From assembly GCF_025950235.1 (NCBI RefSeq), contig NZ_JAPDDT010000002.1:558001-622000 (forward strand): a DNA stretch of 64,000 nucleotides, written 5' to 3'. This stretch comes from Luteolibacter arcticus (GTDB lineage: Bacteria > Verrucomicrobiota > Verrucomicrobiia > Verrucomicrobiales > Akkermansiaceae). A program made the position numbers and the translations under genes. This document shows, piece after piece, positions 1 to 7,781 of the stretch; the stretch's first letter is position 1, and each line of letters begins with the position of its first letter. Below the pieces are notes generated by a model. It had not been told where the DNA came from and did no database searches. It worked only from the letters and a program-made list of their open reading frames with translations.

Positions 1-150
1 GGCCTCGCCAATGATCCATCACCGGTGAAGGCCAGCGTGCTCTGGCCGGATGGAAGCCGGCAGGACCTCGGCACCTTCGAAAGCGGCGCGTATCACGCAA
101 TCCGCAAGGTCACGCCTGCGCCTTTCGTCGAGGCAGCAGACGCCCGATGA
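1..150 (+). CDS. C-terminal end of an ASPIC/UnbV (CRTAC1-like) secreted protein, partial
   Basis: The first frame is open from base 1 to a TGA at 148-150 and gives 49 residues. The segment SVLWPDGSRQDLGTF followed by YHAIRK matches the end of the ASPIC/UnbV domain, where a W-P-D-G turn and a final beta strand close FG-GAP/CRTAC1 propeller proteins that are common in Verrucomicrobiota and Planctomycetota. The start lies outside the window. Its last 41 bases overlap the convergent gene at 110-664. The family call rests on a short stretch, so it is moderate. Confidence 0.55.
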   Translation, partial: GLANDPSPVKASVLWPDGSRQDLGTFESGAYHAIRKVTPAPFVEAADAR

Positions 151-664
151 CCAATCCGGCGAGCGCCGCCGCGATGCCGATGGTCCACAGCTTCATCTTC
201 TGAAGCGATGTGACGATGGGATTGTTCACGGGATCAATGCTCGCCTGGATTCGCACGAGCTTCCATGCGTCGCCTTCCTTGCGGGCGATGGCGGTCCATT
301 GGGTGGTGAAGTCGAAGGCGTTGCCGCCGCGGGTCACTTGTTCGAGCGCGCGGCCTTTCGCGATGGCGAGGTTCCCTTCGAAGATCGTGTCGTCGGGTTC
401 GATGGTCACCTTGTAGGTGCCGTTCTTGCCGAGGAACTCCTCCACTTTCTTCCAGTAGGTGAGGATGCCATCGTAGCCCTTCACTTCATCGGCCGTGATC
501 ATGACGCCGGTGAAGTCGGCGGCGAGATGCGGCTGTAGCGGCGAGAAATCGCGTGCGGCAATCGCCTGCTCGTAGATACCGCGCAGCTTGCGGAGCGCCT
601 CCTTGTCTTCCTCGGAAGCGGCCAGCGGCAGGCACAGGGCGAACAGAACAAGAAGAGCTTTCAT
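110..664 (-). CDS. SnoaL/DUF4440-like protein with signal peptide and C-terminal membrane anchor
   Basis: This 184-residue protein starts at MKALLVLFALCLPLAAS, a clear signal peptide; an ATG 33 bases further upstream would add residues without such a signal. The middle (about residues 20-145) has the helix-strand layout of the NTF2-like SnoaL/DUF4440 fold, including FTTQWTAIARKEGDAWKLVR near the end. A hydrophobic helix followed by RLLPRRKAQ anchors the C-terminus, so the domain probably faces the periplasm. Its ATG overlaps the stop of the acyltransferase gene by 4 bases, making it the last gene of the leftward oxygenase operon. NTF2-like folds serve as isomerases, cyclases or binding proteins; the role here is unknown. 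Confidence 0.7.
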   Translation of the reverse strand: MKALLVLFALCLPLAASEEDKEALRKLRGIYEQAIAARDFSPLQPHLAADFTGVMITADEVKGYDGILTYWKKVEEFLGKNGTYKVTIEPDDTIFEGNLAIAKGRALEQVTRGGNAFDFTTQWTAIARKEGDAWKLVRIQASIDPVNNPIVTSLQKMKLWTIGIAAALAGLVIGRLLPRRKAQA

Positions 665-1320
665 GGGGAGTCGCGGAGTCGTTTGCCATCCTTCCACCGG
701 CTGAAGGGCGGGGAAATCAAAAACGCACGCGTCGCCTCGTCGTCGGCGATCTCGGTGCCGGCTGCCAGCATGGAATAACCGCCGATCAGCGCGCGGTGGC
801 CGATCTTCACCGGAGCGAGTTTCAGCACCGGAGCACCATCGCGCTCCATCACGTGGGGATTCAAGCGCACGCCGGCACCGAGGATCACGTGATCGCCGAT
901 GTCGAGGAATCCGCGATCAAGGATGAAGGTCCGGGGTGCCCAGTAGGTGAGCTTGCCAATTCTCGATCCCCACAAGCGCAGCCACAGCGAGTAGATGCCC
1001 GGGATGCTCCGCAGCACTTCCTCCAGCGAGGGGAAGCGCAGGAACAGGACCTGGCATTGGAAGCATGCCCACCAGCGGAGAAAGTCCGGCGAGCCCACGA
1101 TGATCTCGGCTGGCGCTTTCCGCAGCGACTCCCGCAATAGCCGGCCGGGCACTAGTGGCAGAATATAGAGCGTCACGGCTGCCAGTCCGATTCTCGCGGG
1201 CCACGACACTGGCGCGAAGAAGCATGCGATGGTGCCCGCGGCATGCAGCAGCGGCACGGTGTTCAACAGCAGCATCGCGAGCTGCACGCCCTTCCGGTCA
1301 GCGAATGATCTTTCCGGCAT
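661..1320 (-). CDS. Left-handed beta-helix (hexapeptide) acyltransferase-like protein
   Basis: The protein has 219 residues from MPERSFADRKG. Two hydrophobic segments (about 15-35 and 45-65) come first. The C-terminal half contains spaced I/L/V-G turns (SRIGKLTYW, LDIGDHVILGAGV, VKIGHRALIGGYS), as in hexapeptide-repeat acyltransferases, ending with a proline-containing tail. Such enzymes transfer acetyl or acyl groups to hydroxyls or amines; the substrate is unknown. It overlaps desaturase A upstream by 23 bases and the SnoaL-like gene downstream by 4, so it belongs to the same transcript. The N-terminal membrane region suggests action at the membrane. Confidence 0.65.
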   Translation of the reverse strand: MPERSFADRKGVQLAMLLLNTVPLLHAAGTIACFFAPVSWPARIGLAAVTLYILPLVPGRLLRESLRKAPAEIIVGSPDFLRWWACFQCQVLFLRFPSLEEVLRSIPGIYSLWLRLWGSRIGKLTYWAPRTFILDRGFLDIGDHVILGAGVRLNPHVMERDGAPVLKLAPVKIGHRALIGGYSMLAAGTEIADDEATRAFLISPPFSRWKDGKRLRDSP

Positions 1321-2218
1321 GGCGGTTTTGCACGCGTTCGCGGGTGTGGCGGGGGCCACGCCACATTTTGAAATAGGCGGCGAGCAGGCGGCCGCGTTCA
1401 CCGTCGTGCTCGGGAGTGATTTCCGGTAGATGGATCCATGGCACGGTGGGCCGTGCGTGGTGATTGCGGTGCCAGTTGTGGTTCAACCACAGGGCATCGA
1501 GCCACTTCCACGTTTTCAAGTTGCGGGCACCTTTCAGCACGTCGCGTTCGGTGCCGAAATGATGGACGTACTGCAAGGCCGACCACAGGGCGCCGAAGCT
1601 CGCTAACAGAAGTGCGTAGCGCCAGACCGGCACCTGCCACAGCCAGATCCACAAGCCGTGCACGAGGAACACGGCCAGTGCTTCCAGCCGGATGAGCCGG
1701 AAGTAGCGTGGGTTAAGCGATTCTAACAGAGCCTTGGTGGGCCGGTCGAAGTCGCCCCATTTTGCCTTGAGCGCCGCGGGATAGACGAGCGCGATGAGGT
1801 TGCCGAGCACCACCGCGACGTAGAAGAAGCCGGTGAGGATGCCGTAGAGTTGCAGCGTCTTCCACACGCGGCTTTCGCCATCGAAGTAAAAGTCGAAGGC
1901 CTCGTCGTCGGAGCGGTTGCGCAAGTGGTGACCGATGTGCCCCTGGCGCAGCAGGTGGAAGGGCGCGGGAAAGAACAACGCGAGCACTGCGCCGATGGTG
2001 TCGTTGGCCACGCGGTTTCCATGCAGCGAGCCGTGCTCGGCCTCGTGCAGCATCGCGTAGGCGGAGTTCATCATCAGCGCGTAGCCGACTGCCAAGGCGG
2101 CAAGCGCCCATGTCGAATCGACTTTTCCCGCGGCGGCCAGCAGTGCGAGAAGCACGACCAATTGCCCCGCGGCGATTGCGAGATTCAGGCAGCTGGGGAT
2201 GGGCAGCTCGTTCTTCAT
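1298..2218 (-). CDS. Membrane fatty acid desaturase/hydroxylase-like protein A
   Basis: This 306-residue integral membrane protein carries three histidine clusters of the non-haem diiron desaturase/hydroxylase superfamily: HEAEH (58-62), HIGHH (94-98), and HNWHRNHH in the C-terminal third. Hydrophobic helices lie at about 12-50, 75-90, 125-150 and 200-240. The family uses O2 and electrons to desaturate or hydroxylate acyl chains or related lipids at the cytoplasmic membrane. It overlaps the AurF-like gene by 4 bases upstream. It is clearly diverged from desaturase B three genes up, so the pair probably does two different oxidations. The exact substrate cannot be read from sequence. Confidence 0.82.
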   Translation of the reverse strand: MKNELPIPSCLNLAIAAGQLVVLLALLAAAGKVDSTWALAALAVGYALMMNSAYAMLHEAEHGSLHGNRVANDTIGAVLALFFPAPFHLLRQGHIGHHLRNRSDDEAFDFYFDGESRVWKTLQLYGILTGFFYVAVVLGNLIALVYPAALKAKWGDFDRPTKALLESLNPRYFRLIRLEALAVFLVHGLWIWLWQVPVWRYALLLASFGALWSALQYVHHFGTERDVLKGARNLKTWKWLDALWLNHNWHRNHHARPTVPWIHLPEITPEHDGERGRLLAAYFKMWRGPRHTRERVQNRHAGKIIR

Positions 2219-3108
2219 CGGCGTTCGTAGGCGAGCAGATGGCGGCCGACGTTGCGGAACTCCGGCAATTCATCGAACAGCGCGAAGCAGCGGGGCGTGG
2301 TCTCGCGACTGTAGAGGCTGGCGTGGTAGTCGCGTGAATGCGATAGTGCGCGAAGCTCGAGGTGCAACTGCGGGCCGAGCGACTGGAGCTCGGGGTGCTC
2401 GTTGATCAGCGCTTGCAGCACCGCCTTCGCCGCGCGCTTCGGTGAGGTGAAGAACTCCGCCATCATGAAGCCGAAGAGCTTCGCCTGGAGCCTTCGCTTC
2501 CACAGTGGCAGTGGCCGCCAGATGCGCTCGACGAGCTTGAGATCCCAGCGGACGTGATCGATTTCATCGGCCAGGTGCTTGCGATGGAGTTCGCGGAATG
2601 CCGGCTCGATGTCCTGTCGCAAGCACTCCCTACCGACGGCGATCGAGCGCTCCTCTTGCAGCAGCATCAGCCAGATCCAGCACGGGAAGGTGAAGGGGTG
2701 TCGGGCGAACCATGCGGTGACGGCTTTCGTTCGCGCGGTCATGGGCACGAAGACGTAGCTGCCCTCCTCCAAGCGGAACCGCTGCGGATCGACCCGGTGG
2801 TTGAGTTCGCGGAACCAGCGCGAATGCCGCCGTTCCTCGGTCTCGAACTGCCGCAGGTCGTTCGCGAGGTCGGCGCCGATCCGGTCCGGTCGCTGATAGA
2901 GCGCGGGCAAGACGTTGGTCGCGAGCAGCTCTTCGAAGAATACCGTCTGTTCGTTCAAGTAGAGTGCGTAGAGCTGGGAGTAGCGAAGCCGGTGCCGATC
3001 TTCTAACAGCCGCCATGATGGCACGAACGACAGCGCCGCGAGATGCGCCGGGAAGAATGGCCGGGAGAAATCGATCTCCGCGCGGGGCATGACGGCTTCA
3101 GCGGGCAT
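2215..3108 (-). CDS. AurF/CmlI-like non-haem diiron oxygenase
   Basis: This soluble protein of 297 residues has the carboxylate/histidine pattern of the AurF family (p-aminobenzoate N-oxygenase, PF11583): a glutamate pair near 59-60, E-E-R-R-H at 91-95 followed by SRWF, E-E-R at 152-154, and H178 with D-E-x-x-H (181-185) then RWD. Characterised relatives (AurF, CmlI) oxidise an aryl amine to a nitro group; others hydroxylate carbon. It sits between two membrane desaturases, overlapping them by 11 and 4 bases. A second ATG seven codons in is an alternative start. The amine or acyl substrate is unknown. Confidence 0.82.
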   Translation of the reverse strand: MPAEAVMPRAEIDFSRPFFPAHLAALSFVPSWRLLEDRHRLRYSQLYALYLNEQTVFFEELLATNVLPALYQRPDRIGADLANDLRQFETEERRHSRWFRELNHRVDPQRFRLEEGSYVFVPMTARTKAVTAWFARHPFTFPCWIWLMLLQEERSIAVGRECLRQDIEPAFRELHRKHLADEIDHVRWDLKLVERIWRPLPLWKRRLQAKLFGFMMAEFFTSPKRAAKAVLQALINEHPELQSLGPQLHLELRALSHSRDYHASLYSRETTPRCFALFDELPEFRNVGRHLLAYERR

Positions 3109-3949
3109 GGGGAGCGGGCGGGCGTCGCAGGCGTTCGATGAGCAGTCCGAGGAAGCTCCGGTGATCCAAGGCTGGATTCATTCGTGGGACGATGTGATCG
3201 CGATGAAACGCCGGCAGCAGGCTCCAGTGCATCGCGGGCCGCAGGTGATGGGCGGTGTGGTAGCCGTTGTTCAGCAGGAGCCAATTCACGATGCGCCCGG
3301 TGACATTGCGCGAGTGGTCATACTCCGATTCCGTGTCGCAGTCCTGATGTTGGAGGAGGTTCACGCCGACGAGGCAGAGCTGCGCGATGACCCACGGCAG
3401 GAGGAGAAAGAGCAGGGTCGCCCGCCAGTCGAGGAACAGAAGCACGATCAGCACGGGGTAGAAGACGAGGCGCTCTAACAAGGCCTGCCGGTAGAGGTGC
3501 GGCCGGGTGCTTTTCCACCGCACGAGATCGTTCGGCTTCTCCCGGTACATCGCGGCGATAGAGAGGAAGGGGAACGCCAGCAGGTTGAGTGCATTTGAGC
3601 GGAAGTTTGCGAGGCTGGTGCGGACGAAGTCGTGCTCGCTTTCGGGATGCCCGTGGTGGCGTTCGTTGTGCGCGGTGATGATGCCGGTCGGCGGCTGGCC
3701 GGAGCCGAACATCAGGAAGAGCTGGAAGGCCCGGTTCCAACCGCGGTCGCGGAACAGCGGCAGGTGCATGTGATTGTGCGCGATGATGCAGCACACGAAG
3801 GCGAAAAAGAATGAGGCGGCGACCCAGAGCGGGTGACGGATCCCGCCCGACCAAGTGCCCGCCAGCAAGCCAAGTTCAAGCGCCACGAAGCCAAGCGTCC
3901 GCAAGTCCGCCCGGTGGCGGAGTCGTGGGAAATGCGGGACAATCCTCAT
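3098..3949 (-). CDS. Membrane fatty acid desaturase/hydroxylase-like protein B
   Basis: The 283-residue protein has histidine boxes HNHMH (58-62), HNERHHGH (94-101) and, near residue 235, GYHTAHH, with hydrophobic segments at about 20-60, 80-95, 165-205. This matches the membrane diiron desaturase/hydroxylase superfamily. QHQDCDTESEYDHSRN precedes the third box, as in several fatty-acid desaturase relatives. It is the first gene of the leftward operon, reading away from the Rieske gene across a 133-bp gap. Box spacing and sequence differ strongly from desaturase A, arguing for a separate reaction. Confidence 0.82.
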   Translation of the reverse strand: MRIVPHFPRLRHRADLRTLGFVALELGLLAGTWSGGIRHPLWVAASFFFAFVCCIIAHNHMHLPLFRDRGWNRAFQLFLMFGSGQPPTGIITAHNERHHGHPESEHDFVRTSLANFRSNALNLLAFPFLSIAAMYREKPNDLVRWKSTRPHLYRQALLERLVFYPVLIVLLFLDWRATLLFLLLPWVIAQLCLVGVNLLQHQDCDTESEYDHSRNVTGRIVNWLLLNNGYHTAHHLRPAMHWSLLPAFHRDHIVPRMNPALDHRSFLGLLIERLRRPPAPHAR

Positions 3950-4082
3950 GGCGCGATGTCATCCCATACGACCCGGCCGCCGCTGGCCAATCGTTATTGT
4001 GGTACCAAGCATCAACTTTCCAGATGATGGCGGGTGGGAAAACGATTCGCCAGACTGCCTCCGCACCCGCTAGATCCTTGGC
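3950..4082. promoter_or_regulatory. Divergent promoter region of the oxygenase/acyl-conjugation cluster
   Basis: These 133 bases separate the two outward-reading operons and are the only gap long enough for promoters in 110-8836. They are locally richer in A+T (CGTTATTGTGGTACC, GGGAAAACGATTC). AATCGTT at 3989-3995 and AACGATT at 4041-4047 are inverted copies about 45 bases apart and could be paired operator half-sites. I could not assign -35/-10 boxes with confidence. No regulator gene lies beside it. Confidence 0.5.
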
Positions 4083-5084
4083 GTGCTCCGAGGTCATTGG
4101 TACATCGCCTGCCGTTCGCCGCAGATCGGCAGGGGTCCGGTGGCCCGCACCGTGCTCGGCGAGCCGCTGGTGATTTTCCGCGGGCAGGACGGCAAGGCCG
4201 CCGCGCTGATCGACCGCTGTGCCCACCGGAATCTCGCGCTGTCCCGCGGCAAGGTCACGGCAGACGGGCTGCGCTGCGCCTATCATGGCTGGTCGTGGGG
4301 GAGTGACGGGCATTGCACGAAGATCCCTTCGGCATGCGAGCCCGACGCTTGCCAAGCGATCCGGGTGAAGAGCTATCCGGTGAAGGAGCATCAGGGATTC
4401 ATTTGGGTCTGGATGGGGGAGGAGAAAGAGGTGCCGACTCATGAGCCTCTACATTTCCCGTGGCTCGGCGAGGCGGGCTGGAGGCATTTCGTGATGGAGC
4501 GCGTGTTCGAGGCGAATGCCTTCCACTGCGTGGAGAATTTCCTGGATGTGCCGCACACCGCGCACGTCCACCGCGGCCTCTTCCGCGGCGAGGAAAGCAA
4601 GGAGATCGAGATCGAGGTCACGTCGGGTGAGGATTGGATCGAAGGGGAGTTCCTTGGCGAAGAGCGCATGGACTCTTGGATCGGGAAGCTGCTGGTGCCG
4701 GAAGGCAGCCGCATCCGCCACGTGGACCGCTTCCAACTGCCCTACGTGACGCGCGTCGACTACCGGATGAGCGAGACGCGGCAGTATGTGGTGATGAGCC
4801 AGTGCACGCCGGAAACCGAGGATCGCACGCGGGTCTTCACCTATCTCGGCTTCCGCTTCGAGCCCTTCGGCGGATTGATCCGGCTAGTCTTCCAACCCTT
4901 TGCCGGGGCGATTCTGAATCAGGACGTGGAAGTGCTACGGCAGCAGACCGAGGATCTGCGACGCACCGGTGCGCCACGCTTTCTCTATCACGAGACGGAC
5001 GCGATCGCGCGTGGCATTCGTGAGTTGCTCGATGGGAAATCACTCGCCGGTCGTCCACCCGAACGCAAGCGGCTGCGCGTATGA
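4083..5084 (+). CDS. Rieske non-haem iron oxygenase
   Basis: This 333-residue protein starts at a GTG; an in-frame TAG at 4071-4073 rules out a longer form. The Rieske [2Fe-2S] ligands are C46-x-H48 and C65-A-Y-H68. The mononuclear iron site follows as E-N-F-L-D155-V-P-H158-T-A-H-V-H163 (D-x2-H-x4-H), with a late N-Q-D as likely third ligand. The family uses electrons from a reductase to hydroxylate, demethylate, desaturate or oxidise amines (PrnD). No ferredoxin or reductase gene is in the window. It is first of five rightward genes and overlaps the next by ATGA. Confidence 0.88.
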   Translation: MLRGHWYIACRSPQIGRGPVARTVLGEPLVIFRGQDGKAAALIDRCAHRNLALSRGKVTADGLRCAYHGWSWGSDGHCTKIPSACEPDACQAIRVKSYPVKEHQGFIWVWMGEEKEVPTHEPLHFPWLGEAGWRHFVMERVFEANAFHCVENFLDVPHTAHVHRGLFRGEESKEIEIEVTSGEDWIEGEFLGEERMDSWIGKLLVPEGSRIRHVDRFQLPYVTRVDYRMSETRQYVVMSQCTPETEDRTRVFTYLGFRFEPFGGLIRLVFQPFAGAILNQDVEVLRQQTEDLRRTGAPRFLYHETDAIARGIRELLDGKSLAGRPPERKRLRV

Positions 5085-5665
5085 GTATGAAGGAGGCCTG
5101 GCACATGGCGGTGGAGCGGATGCCTCTCTGGGCGGCGGCGGTCTTGCTAGTCTGCCAGTTTCTCGCGCCGGCCTTCCATGCGTGGCAAAATCAGCCCGGC
5201 CGTCTTGGCGGCCCGATATCCCGGGCGAAGGCGGGTTGGCTGGCCCTTGCGACGATCTTGTGGGTAATCTTGCCACTGCTGCTGTGCACCCAGCACGCCG
5301 CCTACGCGTGGATGGCGGCATCAATGATGGTGCGCACGATTGTCGAACTGCCGCTGTGCGCATGGAAGAAATGGAGCACCAACTACGGTCTCGGCCATGA
5401 TGCGCTCCACGCCCTCATCGTCCTGTGGTGGCTGCCCGGCGCGCCACCGGATGTGAAGCTCTGGATCGTCCTGACGCTTCTCACGCTGGTGATCGAAGTG
5501 ATCTTCGTGCTGCGTTTTCGCAAGTGCACCGAGGGCCCGGCGAATGGGATCTACTTTGTGCCGGATGGCGCTGCTCACATCCGGCTCAATCTTTTGACGG
5601 ACTTGGTCCGCATGCCGTGCCAGTATCTCATGGTGTCCATCCTCATTGCCGCATGCCTGCGTTGA
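5081..5665 (+). CDS. Small polytopic membrane protein of unknown function in the cluster
   Basis: The protein has 194 residues and five or six hydrophobic segments (about 14-33, 50-70, 73-90, 112-145, 175-193). A conserved-looking motif STNYGLGHDALHAL lies between helices, with polar residues H and D that could be functional. I do not recognise the family. It is translationally coupled to the Rieske gene (4-base overlap) and to the next gene (13-base overlap), so it is co-made with soluble enzymes of the pathway. A membrane scaffold, transporter subunit or membrane-bound enzyme are all possible. Confidence 0.7.
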   Translation: MSMKEAWHMAVERMPLWAAAVLLVCQFLAPAFHAWQNQPGRLGGPISRAKAGWLALATILWVILPLLLCTQHAAYAWMAASMMVRTIVELPLCAWKKWSTNYGLGHDALHALIVLWWLPGAPPDVKLWIVLTLLTLVIEVIFVLRFRKCTEGPANGIYFVPDGAAHIRLNLLTDLVRMPCQYLMVSILIAACLR

Positions 5666-6381
5666 ACCAACTTGTGAGTTCCATCCGCTCCGTCGACTCG
5701 ATCACGACGCGGGAGGCAGAGGCGATGCATGCGCTCATGACACGCCATTACGAGGCGGTGCCGCGCGCGCGCTTCGATGCCGATCTGGCGGAGAAAGATG
5801 AGGTCGTGATGTTGCACGATGATGTCGGCGCGCTGCGCGGTTTTACGACTCTGGCTTGGAATCCAGCGGGCGAGCTGCCCGAGGGCGACATCCTTTTTTC
5901 CGGCGACACGATCATCGATGAAAGCTGCTGGGGCACCCAGGAGCTTGTGCGCGCCTTCTGCCAGCGTGCCGGTGCTTGGCGCGCGACGAGTGGGCGGCGC
6001 TTGTTCTGGCTGCTGATTTCAAAGGGTCATCGCACGTACCTTTACCTTCCGCTGTTTGCGCGAAGGTTCCATCCGCATCCGGAGCACGTTGAACAGGAGT
6101 GGCAAGACATCGCAGCACGGGTGGCGGAGACGATGTTCGGAGATTCCTGGCAAGAGCGGGAGGGTGTCGTGCGTTTCGCCGAGAGCCATGGCCACTTGCG
6201 CGGCGATCTCGCGGACGATACCCGCGGCAAGCAGGACAATCCGTGGGTCCGATTTTTCCTTGAGCGCAATCCGCGCTACGATCAAGGCGAGGAACTCGTC
6301 TGTCTAACAGAAATGACCGACGAGAACCTGCGACGCGGTGCCTTGGCCGCGTTCCGTGAAGGATTCGAGAGCGCGTCATGA
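5653..6381 (+). CDS. Acyltransferase-like protein, family not recognised
   Basis: This 242-residue soluble protein starts at MPALNQLVSS, 13 bases inside the membrane-protein gene. It resembles the GNAT/autoinducer-synthase type fold in layout: an N-terminal helix with a basic-acidic FDADLAEKDEV segment (41-51), a strand GALRGFTTLAW (59-69), FSGDTIID (82-89), and the motif KGHRTYLYLPLF (124-135). No cofactor motif is seen. Its position next to a GH3 synthetase and a tandem-GNAT gene supports acyl transfer, but this is inference. Its stop overlaps the GH3 start by 4 bases. Confidence 0.6.
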   Translation: MPALNQLVSSIRSVDSITTREAEAMHALMTRHYEAVPRARFDADLAEKDEVVMLHDDVGALRGFTTLAWNPAGELPEGDILFSGDTIIDESCWGTQELVRAFCQRAGAWRATSGRRLFWLLISKGHRTYLYLPLFARRFHPHPEHVEQEWQDIAARVAETMFGDSWQEREGVVRFAESHGHLRGDLADDTRGKQDNPWVRFFLERNPRYDQGEELVCLTEMTDENLRRGALAAFREGFESAS

Positions 6382-7781
6382 ATCCGTCTGCCGGTGCCTT
6401 GCTTGCCTCGCTGGAGTGCTGGTCGGTTGCGGCCGCGGATCCCTGGGTGCGTCTGCGTGAGCTTCTGGAGAAACACAGCAGAAGCGACTTCGGACGTGCC
6501 CATCATTTCGGCAGCATCCGCAGCGAGGAAGAGTTCCGAGAAGCGATTCCGCCGATGGACTACGAGGATCATCGGAGTTGGATCGAGCGCTGCGCCGCGG
6601 GGGAGCAGAACGTGTTGGCCTGCGATGAGCCATTCGGCTTCGAAAGGACCTCCGGCACCTCGTCGGAGCCGAAATGGATTCCTCTAACAAACGGTCTGCG
6701 TGAGGAATTCGCCCGCGGTCTCGCGGCCTGGTTTCGCGGCTGGCAGGGGCGGTGTCCCGAGGTTTTTGCAGGAAGCGCTTATTGGGCGATTTCACCTGCG
6801 GGAATGATTCCGGATACAAGCGTCGGCGGATTGCCTGTTGGAGCGATGAGCGACGTGGCCTACTTTCCCGATGACGTGGGCGCGCGGCTCGCCGATTGGT
6901 TGGTGGTGCCCGATCTGAGCGGAGATGTGTTTGAAGGGACGGCGGAAGCGTTGCTGGCGACACCCGATCTCAGCGTCGTGTCGGTGTGGAGCCCGACCTT
7001 TCTCCTCGGGATCGATGCCGTGGTCCGCAAGCTCCGCCCCGGAAAGACGTGGCGCGACCTGTGGCCGAAGCTCGCGCTGGTGAGCTGCTGGGCAGATGCT
7101 TCCAGTGCGCCGTGGATTCCCGTGCTCCGGGAGCGTCTCGGGGGCATTTCCATCGAGCCGAAGGGACTGCTCGCCACCGAGGGTATCACGTCGCTCCCTG
7201 ACGAAATCGACGGTAGCCCGCGCCTCGCCAGCGAGTGTCACTGGCATGAGTTTCTCGATGAGAATGGCGACCATGTACCGGTGAATGAACTTCGCATTGG
7301 ACAGCGCTATGAAGTGCTGCTGACCACCGCCGGCGGCTTATTCCGCTATCGCAGTGGCGATCAGGTGGAGGTGACCGCGGCGGGAGTTTTTCCACGTTTG
7401 CGCTTTGTCGGACGTATGGGAAATTCGTCCGATCTGGTCGGTGAAAAGCTTCACGAACAACAGGTGCTCGATGCATTCGCGGAACTCGGTGTGCGCGGCT
7501 TTCTCGTCGCCGCGCCGAAAGTTCCGGGCTATGAACTCTGGCTGGAAGACCTGAAAGAAGAGGGCCGTGTGATGAACTTGCTACGACGGAACCCGTACTT
7601 CGATCAAGCGCTCCGGCTCGGCCAGCTTGCGCCCGTGAAAACGTGTCGGCTTCCACCGGACTGGTCGCTCACGCTTGCAAGCGCGCTTGTCCATTCCCGC
7701 GGGGGTCGCCTCGGCGACGTGAAGCTGCCAGCGCTTCTCACGAACATCGATCCGGAGGTGGTCGCGTCATGGCTGGGCTGA
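6378..7781 (+). CDS. GH3-family acyl-adenylate/amide synthetase
   Basis: The 467-residue protein matches the GH3 auxin-responsive-promoter family (PF03321), adenylate-forming enzymes that in plants join amino acids to jasmonate or indoleacetate. Visible signatures are the ATP loop RTSGTSSEPKWIPLT (90-104), GLLATEG near 270, and YRSGDQVEV near 330, followed by a smaller C-terminal domain with GRMGNSSDLVGEKLHEQQV. The expected reaction is carboxylate plus ATP to acyl-AMP, then transfer to an amine or thiol. It overlaps both neighbours (4 and 13 bases). It is the only acid-activating enzyme in the cluster. Confidence 0.88.
   Translation: MNPSAGALLASLECWSVAAADPWVRLRELLEKHSRSDFGRAHHFGSIRSEEEFREAIPPMDYEDHRSWIERCAAGEQNVLACDEPFGFERTSGTSSEPKWIPLTNGLREEFARGLAAWFRGWQGRCPEVFAGSAYWAISPAGMIPDTSVGGLPVGAMSDVAYFPDDVGARLADWLVVPDLSGDVFEGTAEALLATPDLSVVSVWSPTFLLGIDAVVRKLRPGKTWRDLWPKLALVSCWADASSAPWIPVLRERLGGISIEPKGLLATEGITSLPDEIDGSPRLASECHWHEFLDENGDHVPVNELRIGQRYEVLLTTAGGLFRYRSGDQVEVTAAGVFPRLRFVGRMGNSSDLVGEKLHEQQVLDAFAELGVRGFLVAAPKVPGYELWLEDLKEEGRVMNLLRRNPYFDQALRLGQLAPVKTCRLPPDWSLTLASALVHSRGGRLGDVKLPALLTNIDPEVVASWLG

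Noticed and set aside
3876..4442. A 188-residue minus-strand frame across the divergent promoter and the Rieske start
   Set aside because: It would block the promoter region and overlaps the Rieske C-x-H motif; no domain is visible.
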